A DNA stretch of 50,241 nucleotides from Sphingomonadaceae bacterium (GTDB lineage: Bacteria; Pseudomonadota; Alphaproteobacteria; Sphingomonadales; Sphingomonadaceae), in contig CANJCQ010000023.1 of assembly GCA_947473355.1 (NCBI GenBank), positions 1-50,241 on the forward strand, written 5' to 3'. Positions 1-7,881 of this stretch are shown in pieces. A program made the translations under genes and the position numbers. The notes below the pieces were generated by a model, which saw nothing but the letters and a program-made list of their open reading frames with translations, was not told where the DNA came from and did no database searches. Positions within the stretch are counted from its first letter, which is position 1, and each line of letters opens with the position of its first letter.

Positions 1-135
1 GATATCCGCGCCTTCATCGAGCGACACAACGACAACCCAAGGCCGTTCAAATGGACCAAATCCGCCGACGAAATCCTCGCCTCAGTCAAACGCTTCTGCC
101 AAAAGACCGAACAAACATTATGTGACGGACTTTAG
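1..135 (+). CDS. IS630-family transposase, C-terminal fragment
   Basis: Only the last 44 codons are inside the window; the 5' part lies beyond the left edge. The frame reads DIRAFIERHNDNPRPF, then KWTKSADEIL and KRFCQKTE, which is the usual tail of IS630-type DDE transposases, downstream of the last catalytic Glu. The stop is TAG at 133-135 and lies inside what should be the right terminal repeat. The fragment is intact as far as it can be seen, so it may be part of a complete element. It is unrelated to the minus-strand sulfotransferase that follows. Confidence 0.85.
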   Translation, partial: DIRAFIERHNDNPRPFKWTKSADEILASVKRFCQKTEQTLCDGL

Positions 136-149
136 ATTCAGGTGACTAG
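1..149 (+). mobile_element. Right end of an IS630-type element
   Basis: The transposase tail is followed at once by TGTGACGGACTTTAGATTC and AGGTGACTAG, ending in a CTAG at 146-149. IS630-family elements insert at TA, often within CTAG, so the element probably ends just before the TA at 147-148. The terminal repeat overlaps the transposase stop. The left end is outside the window, so the repeat cannot be compared with its partner. Confidence 0.65.
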
Positions 150-173
150 GGGGAAGAAGACATCTCCGCCTCC

Positions 174-1436
174 CTACCGCCGCAGGAACGGATAGGCCTC
201 GTAGTAAAACTCAAACCGCTCGCGCAGCTTTGCGGGCGACACTCCGAAATCGCGCTCGAGATGATAGACGATCTGGCCATATTTCCCGCGCGGGTGGCTC
301 TCGATATAGTCGGCGACATCGCGGTTGGCCTGATCGGTCTCGGGCAGGCCCGCCTTGCGCCGCACTTCGCGCACAACCGCCATGTCGTCCTTCATGAATG
401 CATCGAAGGGCACGTCGACACTCTGCGCCTCAGGCCACAGATATCGGTCACGCACGCAGGCGCGCAGCAGCTTTTCGACACGGTCAGTCCAGTAAACCAG
501 CAGGCCCTGGGTATCGATCGTCGGATAGCTCATGCGTTCGCCATAGGCGATCATGGTGATCGCTGACTGGATCACCTCGACCGGATCGCGATAAGTGATC
601 GCCGCGGTGGCATCGGGGAAGACCGCCTTGAGCACCGGCAGTTGCTCGAGATGCTGCGGGCATTTGGTGACGAAGCGCTTCCTCGGCAGTCCCGCTTGCG
701 CGTCCTGCCACTGGAAGATCTTGAGCACGGTTTTCATGTATTCATAGTGCTCGGTCTGGTCATGCGACAGGTGGTAATCACGAAACCCTGGCGAGCGGGC
801 GAGCCATTCGAAATTGTAGCCGGCAAAATTGGGCCCCATCAGCTCGACATCTTCGTGGAAATGATCGGGCTCCATGGCATGCATCGCCGCGCTGAGCGGG
901 TTCGAGGCCAGCTGCATCTCCCACTTTTCGGCAACACGGGTGTAGCGCGGATCGGAGCCGTCCGGGTTCATTGGCTCCCTTGGATTGGGCACCGGCGCAT
1001 AAGTGCGCCACAGCGGGGTCGAGACGAGACGGCTGTCTGCTCCCAGCAGGTTAAGCAAGTGAGTGGTGCCCGAACGCGGCATCCCGACGACAATGATCGG
1101 GCGTTCGATCTGCTCGTCATGGATTTCGGGGTGGCGCTTCAGCAGGTCGTGGATCAGCAGCCGGTTGGAGGCATAGCGGATGGCATAGTCGAGCAGAAAC
1201 TGGCGCTTGAGCGCAAAGGCGCGGGTGTCGCCGTTCCAGTCTGCCAGCAGCACCGCCAGCCGCTCGCGAAAATCATCCGGCCCGAAATCGGAAAGCCCCG
1301 TGGCCTCGCGTGCAGCGGAGAGGATCGCGTCCTCGGTGAGCCCCGGCGGATTGGCCTCGACCGAGGCAATGTAGCCCTTCATCTCGGGCGAAAGCTGCGG
1401 GTCTGTCAGATCGTCGATCGAATACTTCAGGGACAT
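174..1436 (-). CDS. Sulfotransferase family protein
   Basis: A 420-residue cytosolic protein of the bacterial sulfotransferase family, which would move a sulfonate from PAPS to a hydroxyl-bearing acceptor. The PAPS-binding loop IIVVGMPRSGTTHLL lies near residues 114-128 and is complete. The longer open frame (to 1778) would run into the kinase gene, so I start at ATG 1436, which has TGGAGAG about 10 bases upstream. It is the last gene of a minus-strand run after the acyl-CoA dehydrogenase and APH-type kinase. The substrate is unknown. Proteins of this type are common in catabolic regions of sphingomonads and actinobacteria and may not all be true sulfotransferases. Confidence 0.85.
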   Translation of the reverse strand: MSLKYSIDDLTDPQLSPEMKGYIASVEANPPGLTEDAILSAAREATGLSDFGPDDFRERLAVLLADWNGDTRAFALKRQFLLDYAIRYASNRLLIHDLLKRHPEIHDEQIERPIIVVGMPRSGTTHLLNLLGADSRLVSTPLWRTYAPVPNPREPMNPDGSDPRYTRVAEKWEMQLASNPLSAAMHAMEPDHFHEDVELMGPNFAGYNFEWLARSPGFRDYHLSHDQTEHYEYMKTVLKIFQWQDAQAGLPRKRFVTKCPQHLEQLPVLKAVFPDATAAITYRDPVEVIQSAITMIAYGERMSYPTIDTQGLLVYWTDRVEKLLRACVRDRYLWPEAQSVDVPFDAFMKDDMAVVREVRRKAGLPETDQANRDVADYIESHPRGKYGQIVYHLERDFGVSPAKLRERFEFYYEAYPFLRR

Positions 1437-1503
1437 CGGGCCAAACTCTCCATTTATGGTTTGAGCTGATTGTGCATGAGCCTGCCCAGCGCGGCAAGCA
1501 GTG

Positions 1504-2583
1504 CTAGCCGCAGACCTCCATTGCTTCGCGCGCCAACCTGGCCAGTGCCGGGAACTGGTCCGCGCGCTGGCGGGCATTGGCCGAAGCCGCCGTGCCGCGC
1601 AGCACGCGCCCCTTGATGCCGTGGAAGATCGCGGCGAGGCGGAAGAAGTTGAAGGCGATGCAGAAATCATAGCTTTCAAAGCTGGAACGCCCGGTCCGCG
1701 CCACATAGGCAGCGACATATTCGGCCTCGCTCGGAATGCCGAGGGAAGCAATGTCAGCCCCGCCCAGCCCGGCGACAATCTCCGGCGGCATGCGGTACAT
1801 CATCGCGTGATAGGCAAAGTCGGCGAGCGGGTGGCCCAGCGTCGAAAGCTCCCAATCGAGCACTGCCAGCACTTTCGGCTCAGTTGGGTGGAATATCATA
1901 TTGTCGCAGCGGAAATCGCCGTGGACGATGGCGGTCTCGTCGCCTTCGGGAATCCGGGTCGGCAGCCATTCGATCAGCGCGTCCATATTGGCATCGCGCC
2001 CGGCCAGCTCGTCCTCGAGATACTGGCGCGACCAGCGGCTGATCTGGCGAGCGAAATAGTTGCCCGGCTTGCCGTAATCGCCAAGGCCGATTGCCTGATA
2101 ATCGATCATGTGCAGCTGCGCGATGGCCGCGTTCATCGCATCGAAACAGGCGGCTCGTTCCTGACCAGACAGCTCCGGGAAGCTCGCGTCCCAGAAGATG
2201 CGCCCCTCGACCATGTCCATGACATAGAACCAGCTGCCGATCACCGTATCGTCGGTGCACAGGCCATAGACATGCGCGACCGGAAACTGCGCCGTACCCA
2301 GCGCCGAGAGGATCCGCGCCTCGCGGTCGACGGCATGGGCCCCGGCCAAGACCACGCCCGGCGGCTTGCGGCGCAGCACATAGCATTTGGCTGGCGTGAC
2401 CAGCTTGTAGGTCGGATTCGATTGCCCGCCCTTGAACTGTTCGACTGATAGCGGCCCGGCAAAGCCCGCGATATTGGCTTCCAGCCAGCGGGTCAGCGCC
2501 ATTTCATCGAAAGCGAAACCTTCGCGCACCGCCGTCGTGCCGCTGTTGGCATCATCCGCGACTCCGCTCGCGCCATCAGTCAT
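1504..2583 (-). CDS. APH-type phosphotransferase, ACAD10/11 kinase-like
   Basis: A 359-residue protein kinase-fold phosphotransferase. It shows the Brenner motif HGDFRCDNM near residues 221-229 (catalytic Asp223, metal Asn228) and the metal Asp in VLDWELSTLG near 243. FKGGQSNPTY near 50-59 matches the nucleotide loop of the ACAD10/11 N-terminal domain rather than an antibiotic kinase. The start ATG at 2583 overlaps the stop of the upstream acyl-CoA dehydrogenase as ATGA, so the two are translationally coupled. Family knowledge: ACAD10/11 and Pseudomonas LvaA phosphorylate 4-hydroxyacyl-CoA. Inference: this enzyme does the same for an unidentified hydroxyacyl-CoA. It is very unlikely to confer aminoglycoside resistance. 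Confidence 0.85.
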   Translation of the reverse strand: MTDGASGVADDANSGTTAVREGFAFDEMALTRWLEANIAGFAGPLSVEQFKGGQSNPTYKLVTPAKCYVLRRKPPGVVLAGAHAVDREARILSALGTAQFPVAHVYGLCTDDTVIGSWFYVMDMVEGRIFWDASFPELSGQERAACFDAMNAAIAQLHMIDYQAIGLGDYGKPGNYFARQISRWSRQYLEDELAGRDANMDALIEWLPTRIPEGDETAIVHGDFRCDNMIFHPTEPKVLAVLDWELSTLGHPLADFAYHAMMYRMPPEIVAGLGGADIASLGIPSEAEYVAAYVARTGRSSFESYDFCIAFNFFRLAAIFHGIKGRVLRGTAASANARQRADQFPALARLAREAMEVCG

Positions 2584-3752
2584 TGGGCAGCCTTCCAGTC
2601 GCGCTTGATCTTCTTGGCGAGGCTCCACTTGTGGACCTCGGTCGGGCCATCATAGATGCGGAAGGCGCGGATCTCGCGGAAGACGCGCTCGACGATGGTC
2701 TTGTCGGTCACCCCGGTGCCGCCCATCACCTGAACACAGCGATCGGCCACCCGCATCAGGGCCTCGGACACAGCAACTTTGGCCATCGAGCTTTCGACAG
2801 TGCCCAGCGAGCCGCTGTCGAGAACCCCGGCGCACCAGTCGATGATCAGCTCGCACTGCTTAAGGTCGATCATGTTCTCGGCAAGCATGAAGCCAACGCC
2901 TTCGTGGTCGACCAGCAGCTTGCCGAAGGCCTCGCGTTTGCAGGCATAGTCGGTGGCGATCTCGTGGCAGCGGATGCAGGCGCCAAGCCAGCGCATGCAA
3001 TGTGAAAGCCGCGCCGGCGACAGGCGGATCTGGGCCAGTTTGAAGCCCTCGCCGGGCTCGCCGAGCATCTGGCTGGCAGGCACGCGCAGGTTATCGATTG
3101 TGACTTCCGAATGGCCGCCGGGCATCGAATTATCGATGGTGTTAGGGACATGTTCGATGCGGATTGCCGGATCGGGCAGATCGACCAGGAACATGCAGGC
3201 GCCCTCATCAGCCTTTGCCATGATGATGCCGACCTTGGCCCCCAGTGCACCAGTGATGAAAGCCTTGCGGCCATTGATCACCCAGTGGTTGCCATCCATC
3301 TTGCAGGTGGTCTTCATCATCGAAGGATCGGACCCGGCGCCGTTTTCACCTGCCGGCTCGGTCATGAAAAAGGCCGAACGCGCGCGGCCTTCGAGCATGG
3401 GTTTGAGGAACCGCTCCTTGAGTTCGGGGCTGCCGACCTTGCTGAGCAGATACATATTGCCCTCATCCGGCGCATTGGTGTTGAGCGCCAGCGAACCGAA
3501 CGGCGAGAGTCCGGATTTCTGCAGGACAATTGCGGTCTCGCGCTGGGTCATGTGGCCGCCATCGGGCAGCACATGCGGCGTCATAAGCCCCGCAGCGCGC
3601 GCTAGTCCGCGCATTTCATCGACCAGCTCGTCTGTCGGCGCCCCGTGATGGTCGCGGCGCGGGTCCTGCTCGTAGGGCAGGATAACCTCGCGTACGAACG
3701 CTTCAACCTTGGCGGCGATCTCCGCAGTCTTTGTCGCACCAGCACCGCTCAT
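2580..3752 (-). CDS. Acyl-CoA dehydrogenase, ACAD10/11-like
   Basis: A 390-residue FAD-dependent acyl-CoA dehydrogenase. Visible signatures are FFMTEPAGENGAGSDPS (FAD/substrate loop, about residues 127-143), INGRKAFITGA, and GGTGVTDKTIVERVFREIR near the C-terminus. The position that holds the catalytic Glu in classical enzymes (IYEGT) reads IYDGPTEVH, as in the ACAD10/11 group (xADGPDEVH). This fits a role paired with the coupled kinase downstream. The start ATG 3752 has AGGAG about 9 bases upstream; the longer frame to 3974 runs through the intergenic space. It heads the minus-strand operon with the kinase and sulfotransferase. The substrate is unknown. Confidence 0.88.
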   Translation of the reverse strand: MSGAGATKTAEIAAKVEAFVREVILPYEQDPRRDHHGAPTDELVDEMRGLARAAGLMTPHVLPDGGHMTQRETAIVLQKSGLSPFGSLALNTNAPDEGNMYLLSKVGSPELKERFLKPMLEGRARSAFFMTEPAGENGAGSDPSMMKTTCKMDGNHWVINGRKAFITGALGAKVGIIMAKADEGACMFLVDLPDPAIRIEHVPNTIDNSMPGGHSEVTIDNLRVPASQMLGEPGEGFKLAQIRLSPARLSHCMRWLGACIRCHEIATDYACKREAFGKLLVDHEGVGFMLAENMIDLKQCELIIDWCAGVLDSGSLGTVESSMAKVAVSEALMRVADRCVQVMGGTGVTDKTIVERVFREIRAFRIYDGPTEVHKWSLAKKIKRDWKAAQ

Positions 3753-3816
3753 CGTGGCATCTCCTCGGGAAATGCCGCTGGCTATAGGCATTTTCTTGGA
3801 GTGCGCAAAACGGGAA

Positions 3817-4488
3817 TCAGGTCCCGACGAGCGAATCCCCGATACCCGCCGTCTTGCCGCGCGTGATATAGACCTTGTCTCCGACGTGCGTCGTTTCGAA
3901 CACCTTCTTGGCGAAGGCCTCGGGCATGCCGATGCAGCCGTGGCTGGCATAGCCCCATGCGACCTCAGTGGCATGCAAAGTGATGCCGTCGTCGGTCAGC
4001 CGCTGCATATAGGGCATCGGCGCATCGTAGAGATTGGAGACGTGGTGGCGCTTCTTTTCCGTGATCGGGAAGACGCCGGTCGGTGTCGGCTTTTCCTCGG
4101 TGCCGAGCAGCACCGCCGAGGCGCCGATTTCATAGCCATTGCGGAAAATCGAGATCACCCGCGCTTCGAGATCGACAGTGACGACAATGGGCCCGGCAGG
4201 CACATTGGCCTCGTCCCAGTGCCAGTCGCCATATTTGATCGGGCCGGAAATCGGCAGGATGCGCTTGATGACGAAGCGTTCGTCCGCAGGCGCGGGCGTG
4301 CTTGCTGCGGGCGCAGGTGCGGAAGCGGCGCTGCCAAAGGCCGTCGGCGCCGAGTGCCCGGCGGCGAGGACCGCACGCGGGCTCAGCGGCCGCTCGGGCG
4401 GCTTTGCCAACCAGATAGCGGCACCTGCGCCCAGCAAGCCGAGCGTGATCAATCCGAGCGCGATTGCCCCAGTGTTCTTCATATCCAT
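3817..4488 (-). CDS. L,D-transpeptidase (YkuD family)
   Basis: A 223-residue protein with an N-terminal membrane anchor or signal (about residues 8-28, AIALGLITLGLLGAGAAIWL), a proline/alanine-rich linker, and a YkuD catalytic domain. The active-site motif is ASHGCIGMPEAFA, with the nucleophile Cys and its His, preceded by LHATEVAWGY. Such enzymes cross-link peptidoglycan stem peptides or attach proteins to them in the periplasm. A second in-frame ATG lies two codons downstream (4482); neither has a strong ribosome site. It stands alone between the ED genes and the dehydrogenase operon, all on the same strand. Confidence 0.88.
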   Translation of the reverse strand: MDMKNTGAIALGLITLGLLGAGAAIWLAKPPERPLSPRAVLAAGHSAPTAFGSAASAPAPAASTPAPADERFVIKRILPISGPIKYGDWHWDEANVPAGPIVVTVDLEARVISIFRNGYEIGASAVLLGTEEKPTPTGVFPITEKKRHHVSNLYDAPMPYMQRLTDDGITLHATEVAWGYASHGCIGMPEAFAKKVFETTHVGDKVYITRGKTAGIGDSLVGT

Positions 4489-4557
4489 GCGAACCCGTTA
4501 GCAACAATTGGTGAGCATTGTATAAACCACAATTGACCAGCGCTGAACGGCAAATCG

Positions 4558-5172
4558 TCAGCCCGCCAGCGCCGCCGCAGCTTTTGCAGCAGCAGTGATC
4601 GCCGCCACATCGGGCGCGCCCTTGGGTACCAGCCAGCTGCCGCCGACACACAGCACCGCATCGAGCGCCAGCCACTGGGGCGCTGTGGCCAGCGTGATTC
4701 CGCCGGTCGGGCAGAACTTCGCCATGCCGAAAGGCGCGGCGATGGCTTTGAGCGCCGCGATCCCGCCCGAGGCTTCGGCGGGGAAGAACTTGAACCGGGT
4801 GAGGCCCAGATCGAGCCCCAGCATGATGTCGCCGGCGTTCGCGGTGCCGGGCAGGAATGGAATGCCCGAAGCAACCGCCGCTTCGCCAAGCTTCGGCGTC
4901 AGCCCGGGCGAAACGATAAACTCCGCCCCCGCCGCCAGAACCGCATCGAGATTGGCGGGGTTCAGCACCGTGCCCGCACCAACGATGGCTCCCGGCACTT
5001 GCTTCATCGCCCGGATCACATCGAGCGCGGCGGCTGTGCGCAAGGTCACTTCGAGCACCGGCAGCCCGCCCGCAACCAGGGCTTCGGCAATAGGCACGGC
5101 GTGCGCCACATTGTCGATCACCAGCACCGGGATCACCGGCGCTTTGGCCATCAGTTGTTCGATAGGCGTCAT
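4558..5172 (-). CDS. eda: KDPG/KHG aldolase
   Basis: A 204-residue 2-dehydro-3-deoxyphosphogluconate aldolase, the last step of the Entner-Doudoroff pathway, yielding pyruvate and glyceraldehyde 3-phosphate. The Schiff-base Lys is in TRFKFFPAEASGG (about Lys128) and the catalytic Glu in VLEVTLRT (about Glu41). The length is typical. The start ATG at 5172 overlaps the stop of glk as ATGA, so glk and eda are coupled. The longer frame to 5460 lies inside glk and is rejected. zwf and edd, often next to these genes in sphingomonads, are not here. Confidence 0.93.
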   Translation of the reverse strand: MTPIEQLMAKAPVIPVLVIDNVAHAVPIAEALVAGGLPVLEVTLRTAAALDVIRAMKQVPGAIVGAGTVLNPANLDAVLAAGAEFIVSPGLTPKLGEAAVASGIPFLPGTANAGDIMLGLDLGLTRFKFFPAEASGGIAALKAIAAPFGMAKFCPTGGITLATAPQWLALDAVLCVGGSWLVPKGAPDVAAITAAAKAAAALAG

Positions 5173-6110
5173 GTGTGCTCCCTGGCAAAGGCAGCCGCAG
5201 CGCCGAACAGGCCGGGCTGGGGGTGGGTTATCAGTTTGACCGGAATTGATTCCATGCGCGGCTGATAGCGACCCTTGTCGCAAAACCGGCTGTGAAATTT
5301 GCTGCCCGCAATATGCGGCAGCAGCCGATTGGTCAGCCCGCCGGTCAGCACCACGCCCATGGCGCCATGCGCCAGCGACAGATCGCCGCAGGCGGCGCCA
5401 TAGGCGGCGAGGAACATGGCCAGCGCGCGCCTCTCCTGCCCCGCCAGCGCCGCGGCCCACAGCGCGGCATCGTCGCGATTGTCAGCAGGATCGAATAGAC
5501 GGATGATATCGCCCAGCCCCGGCCCCGAGACCACGCGCTCGATCGAGGTGCGGCCATGCTGCGCCGTGATCGCCGCCGAAACCAGCGCCTCATCCGCATC
5601 GAGCGGGGCGAAATGGACATGTGCGCCTTCGGTTTCCAGGATCACAATGCCCTGCTCGCGGCGCTGCAACACCGCGACGCCAAGCCCTGTCCCCGGCCCG
5701 ATCACCGAGATCGCGCCGCGCACAGGCAGCGCCATATCGGGGCCGCAGACATGGGCGAAATCGCCCGGCGCCAAGGCATCCGCCGCATAGGCCATCGCGC
5801 CGAAATCGTTGAGCACCAGCGAGGTCTCAAGCCCAAGATCGCGGTCAAGCGTCGCCGGATCGACCACCCAGTGCGAGTTGACGAAGCGCACCGGCCCGCC
5901 GGTCACGGGTCCGGCGAGGCCGAATGCGGCGCTGCAAGGCAAGGGCTCGCCCAGTTGCGCGCCGAATGCCTGCCAGGCCCCGGCCAGCCCGGCATGGTCC
6001 TTTGCCGCCAGCACAATGGGGTCGCCCACCGAGATCACCTTGCCGTCTGCAACTTCGGCGAGGGCAAAGCGGGCATTGGTGCCGCCGATGTCGGCGACCG
6101 CTATGCGCAT
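5169..6110 (-). CDS. glk: Glucokinase
   Basis: A 313-residue bacterial glucokinase (Glk/ROK-hexokinase fold), phosphorylating glucose with ATP in the cytosol. The N-terminal phosphate loop is AVADIGGTNARFAL, the sugar-binding part is VLNDFGAMAYA, and the ATP region contains ISVIGPGTGLGVA. Length and motif order are normal. The start ATG 6110 follows the ED-operon pattern and the 3' end is coupled to eda. The gene is divergent from the FAD oxidoreductase at 6206, with about 95 bases between the two starts for both promoters. Confidence 0.93.
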   Translation of the reverse strand: MRIAVADIGGTNARFALAEVADGKVISVGDPIVLAAKDHAGLAGAWQAFGAQLGEPLPCSAAFGLAGPVTGGPVRFVNSHWVVDPATLDRDLGLETSLVLNDFGAMAYAADALAPGDFAHVCGPDMALPVRGAISVIGPGTGLGVAVLQRREQGIVILETEGAHVHFAPLDADEALVSAAITAQHGRTSIERVVSGPGLGDIIRLFDPADNRDDAALWAAALAGQERRALAMFLAAYGAACGDLSLAHGAMGVVLTGGLTNRLLPHIAGSKFHSRFCDKGRYQPRMESIPVKLITHPQPGLFGAAAAFAREHT

Positions 6111-6205
6111 GGCCCATCCACCGTGAATTGCTTGCCGTTCCCTTCGTGCATGGTGCAGGGACGTAGCAGCGCGGGGTTCGCCGCGCCAGCAGGAAGGGCC
6201 CCCGC

Positions 6206-7807
6206 GTGAACGGCAGATACGACGCGCTGATCATCGGTGGCGGGCACAACGGGCTGGTCTGCGCCTTTTATCTGGCGCGCGCGGGGCTCAAGGTGCGCGT
6301 GCTGGAGCGGCGCCATATTGTCGGCGGGGCAGCAGTGACCGAGGAGTTCCACCCGGGCTTCCGCAATTCGACTGCCAGCTACACGGTCAGCTTGCTGCGG
6401 CCCAAAGTGATCGCCGACATGCGGCTGCACGAGCGCGGGCTGAAAGTGGTCGAGCGGCCGATTTCCAACTTCCTGCCCTTTGAGAACGACTTTCTTAAAT
6501 TGGGCGGCGGCATGGAGCGGACGCAGGCCGAATTCGCGCGGTTTTCGCCGAAAGACGCCGCGGCCTATCCGGCCTATGGCGCGGCGCTCGAAAAGATCGC
6601 CCAGCTGCTGCGCGATCTTGCCCTGCAGGAACCCCCACAGCCCGGCGGCGGCATCGGCGCGCTGATCAATCTGGCACGGCAGGGCTGGCCGCTGACCCGC
6701 ATGGACCGGCAAGCCCAGGCCGAATTGCTGCATATCTTCACCCGCTCGGCCCGCGAATTTCTCGATAGCTGGTTCGAAGACGATCGCATCAAAAGCGCCT
6801 TTGCTTTCGACGCCGTCGTCGGGAATTACGCGGGTGTCTCGACCCCGGGCTCGGCCTATGTCCTGCTGCACCATGTGTTCGGCGAAGTGAATGGCAAGAG
6901 CGGCGCCTGGGGCCATGCCCTTGGCGGCATGGGCGCGATCACTCAGGCCATGGCCGAAGCATGCCGCGATATGGGCGTCGAGATCAGCCTTGATGCGCCC
7001 GTGGCAAGGGTGCTGGTGGACACAGGCCGCGCGGTCGGCGTGGCGCTGGAGAGCGGCGAGGAGCTGGCCGCGCCGATTGTGGCCGCCAACGTCGGCCCGG
7101 CGCTGCTCTATCGCCAGTTGGTTGATCAAAGCGATCTTGCGCCCCAATTTCGCCACCAGATGGCACAATACAAGACCGGCTCGGGCACCTTCCGGATGAA
7201 TGTCGCTCTTTCCGAATTGCCCGATTTCTCAGTGCTGCCGGGCAAGGCGCAGGCCGAACATCACATGTCGGGTATCGTCATCGCGCCGGGCCTTGATTAC
7301 ATGGACCGCGCCTTCGACGATGCACGCACACTTGGCTGGTCACGCGCGCCGGTGGTCGAGATGATGATCCCCTCGACGGTCGATGCCAGCCTTGCTCCGC
7401 CCGGCTGCCATGTCGCCAGCCTGTTCTGCCAGCAGTTTTCGCCTGAGCTTCCGGACGGTCGTTCGTGGGACGATGAGCGTGAGGCCGCCGCCGACTGCAT
7501 CATCGACACGGTCACTGCCCATGCACCCAATTTCAAAGCCAGCGTGATCGCCCGCGAGATCCACTCGCCGCTCGATCTCGAACGCAAGTTCGGCCTCATC
7601 GGCGGCGACATCTTCCACGGGCGGATGAGCCTCGACCAACTGTGGGCAGCGCGGCCGGTGCTTGGGGCTGGCGATTATCGCGCGCCCATCAAGGGCCTCT
7701 ACATGTGCGGGTCGGGCACGCATCCCGGTGGCGGCGTGACTGGTGCGCCGGGGCACAATGCGGCCCGCGCGATCCTGGCAGACCGGCATTGGTGGAAATT
7801 TATATGA
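6206..7807 (+). CDS. FAD-dependent oxidoreductase, phytoene desaturase/PYROXD2-like
   Basis: A 533-residue flavoprotein of the carotenoid/phytoene-desaturase superfamily (COG1233 type). The N-terminal dinucleotide fold reads ALIIGGGHNGLVCAFYLARA, followed by VLERRHIVGGAAVTEEFHPG. The C-terminal FAD motif is YMCGSGTHPGGGVTGAPGHN. The start is GTG 6206 with AGGAAGG 8 bases upstream. No carotenoid gene is nearby, so the PYROXD2-like subgroup (substrate unknown) is the better label. The next gene on this strand, a P450, begins 74 bases later and may share a transcript. Confidence 0.88.
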   Translation: MNGRYDALIIGGGHNGLVCAFYLARAGLKVRVLERRHIVGGAAVTEEFHPGFRNSTASYTVSLLRPKVIADMRLHERGLKVVERPISNFLPFENDFLKLGGGMERTQAEFARFSPKDAAAYPAYGAALEKIAQLLRDLALQEPPQPGGGIGALINLARQGWPLTRMDRQAQAELLHIFTRSAREFLDSWFEDDRIKSAFAFDAVVGNYAGVSTPGSAYVLLHHVFGEVNGKSGAWGHALGGMGAITQAMAEACRDMGVEISLDAPVARVLVDTGRAVGVALESGEELAAPIVAANVGPALLYRQLVDQSDLAPQFRHQMAQYKTGSGTFRMNVALSELPDFSVLPGKAQAEHHMSGIVIAPGLDYMDRAFDDARTLGWSRAPVVEMMIPSTVDASLAPPGCHVASLFCQQFSPELPDGRSWDDEREAAADCIIDTVTAHAPNFKASVIAREIHSPLDLERKFGLIGGDIFHGRMSLDQLWAARPVLGAGDYRAPIKGLYMCGSGTHPGGGVTGAPGHNAARAILADRHWWKFI

Positions 7808-7881
7808 TTTAGGGTGGATCACAACCGGGCTGCCTGATAAAAGCCTCCGGGCGAAAGCCGTTCTCGCCGCAAGGAGCACTC

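Noticed and set aside
261..1469. Long plus-strand open frames opposite the sulfotransferase
   Set aside because: They lie antisense to a gene with clear motifs, are His/Arg-rich and match no family; such frames are common in GC-rich DNA.
1504..2583. Aminoglycoside resistance gene
   Set aside because: The HGD motif is of the APH superfamily, but the gene is coupled to an ACAD10/11-like dehydrogenase and has that group's nucleotide loop, so a metabolic kinase fits better.
6206..7807. Phytoene desaturase for carotenoid synthesis
   Set aside because: The fold fits, but there are no crtB, crtE or crtY genes near and the neighbour is a P450; the PYROXD2-like group is more likely.
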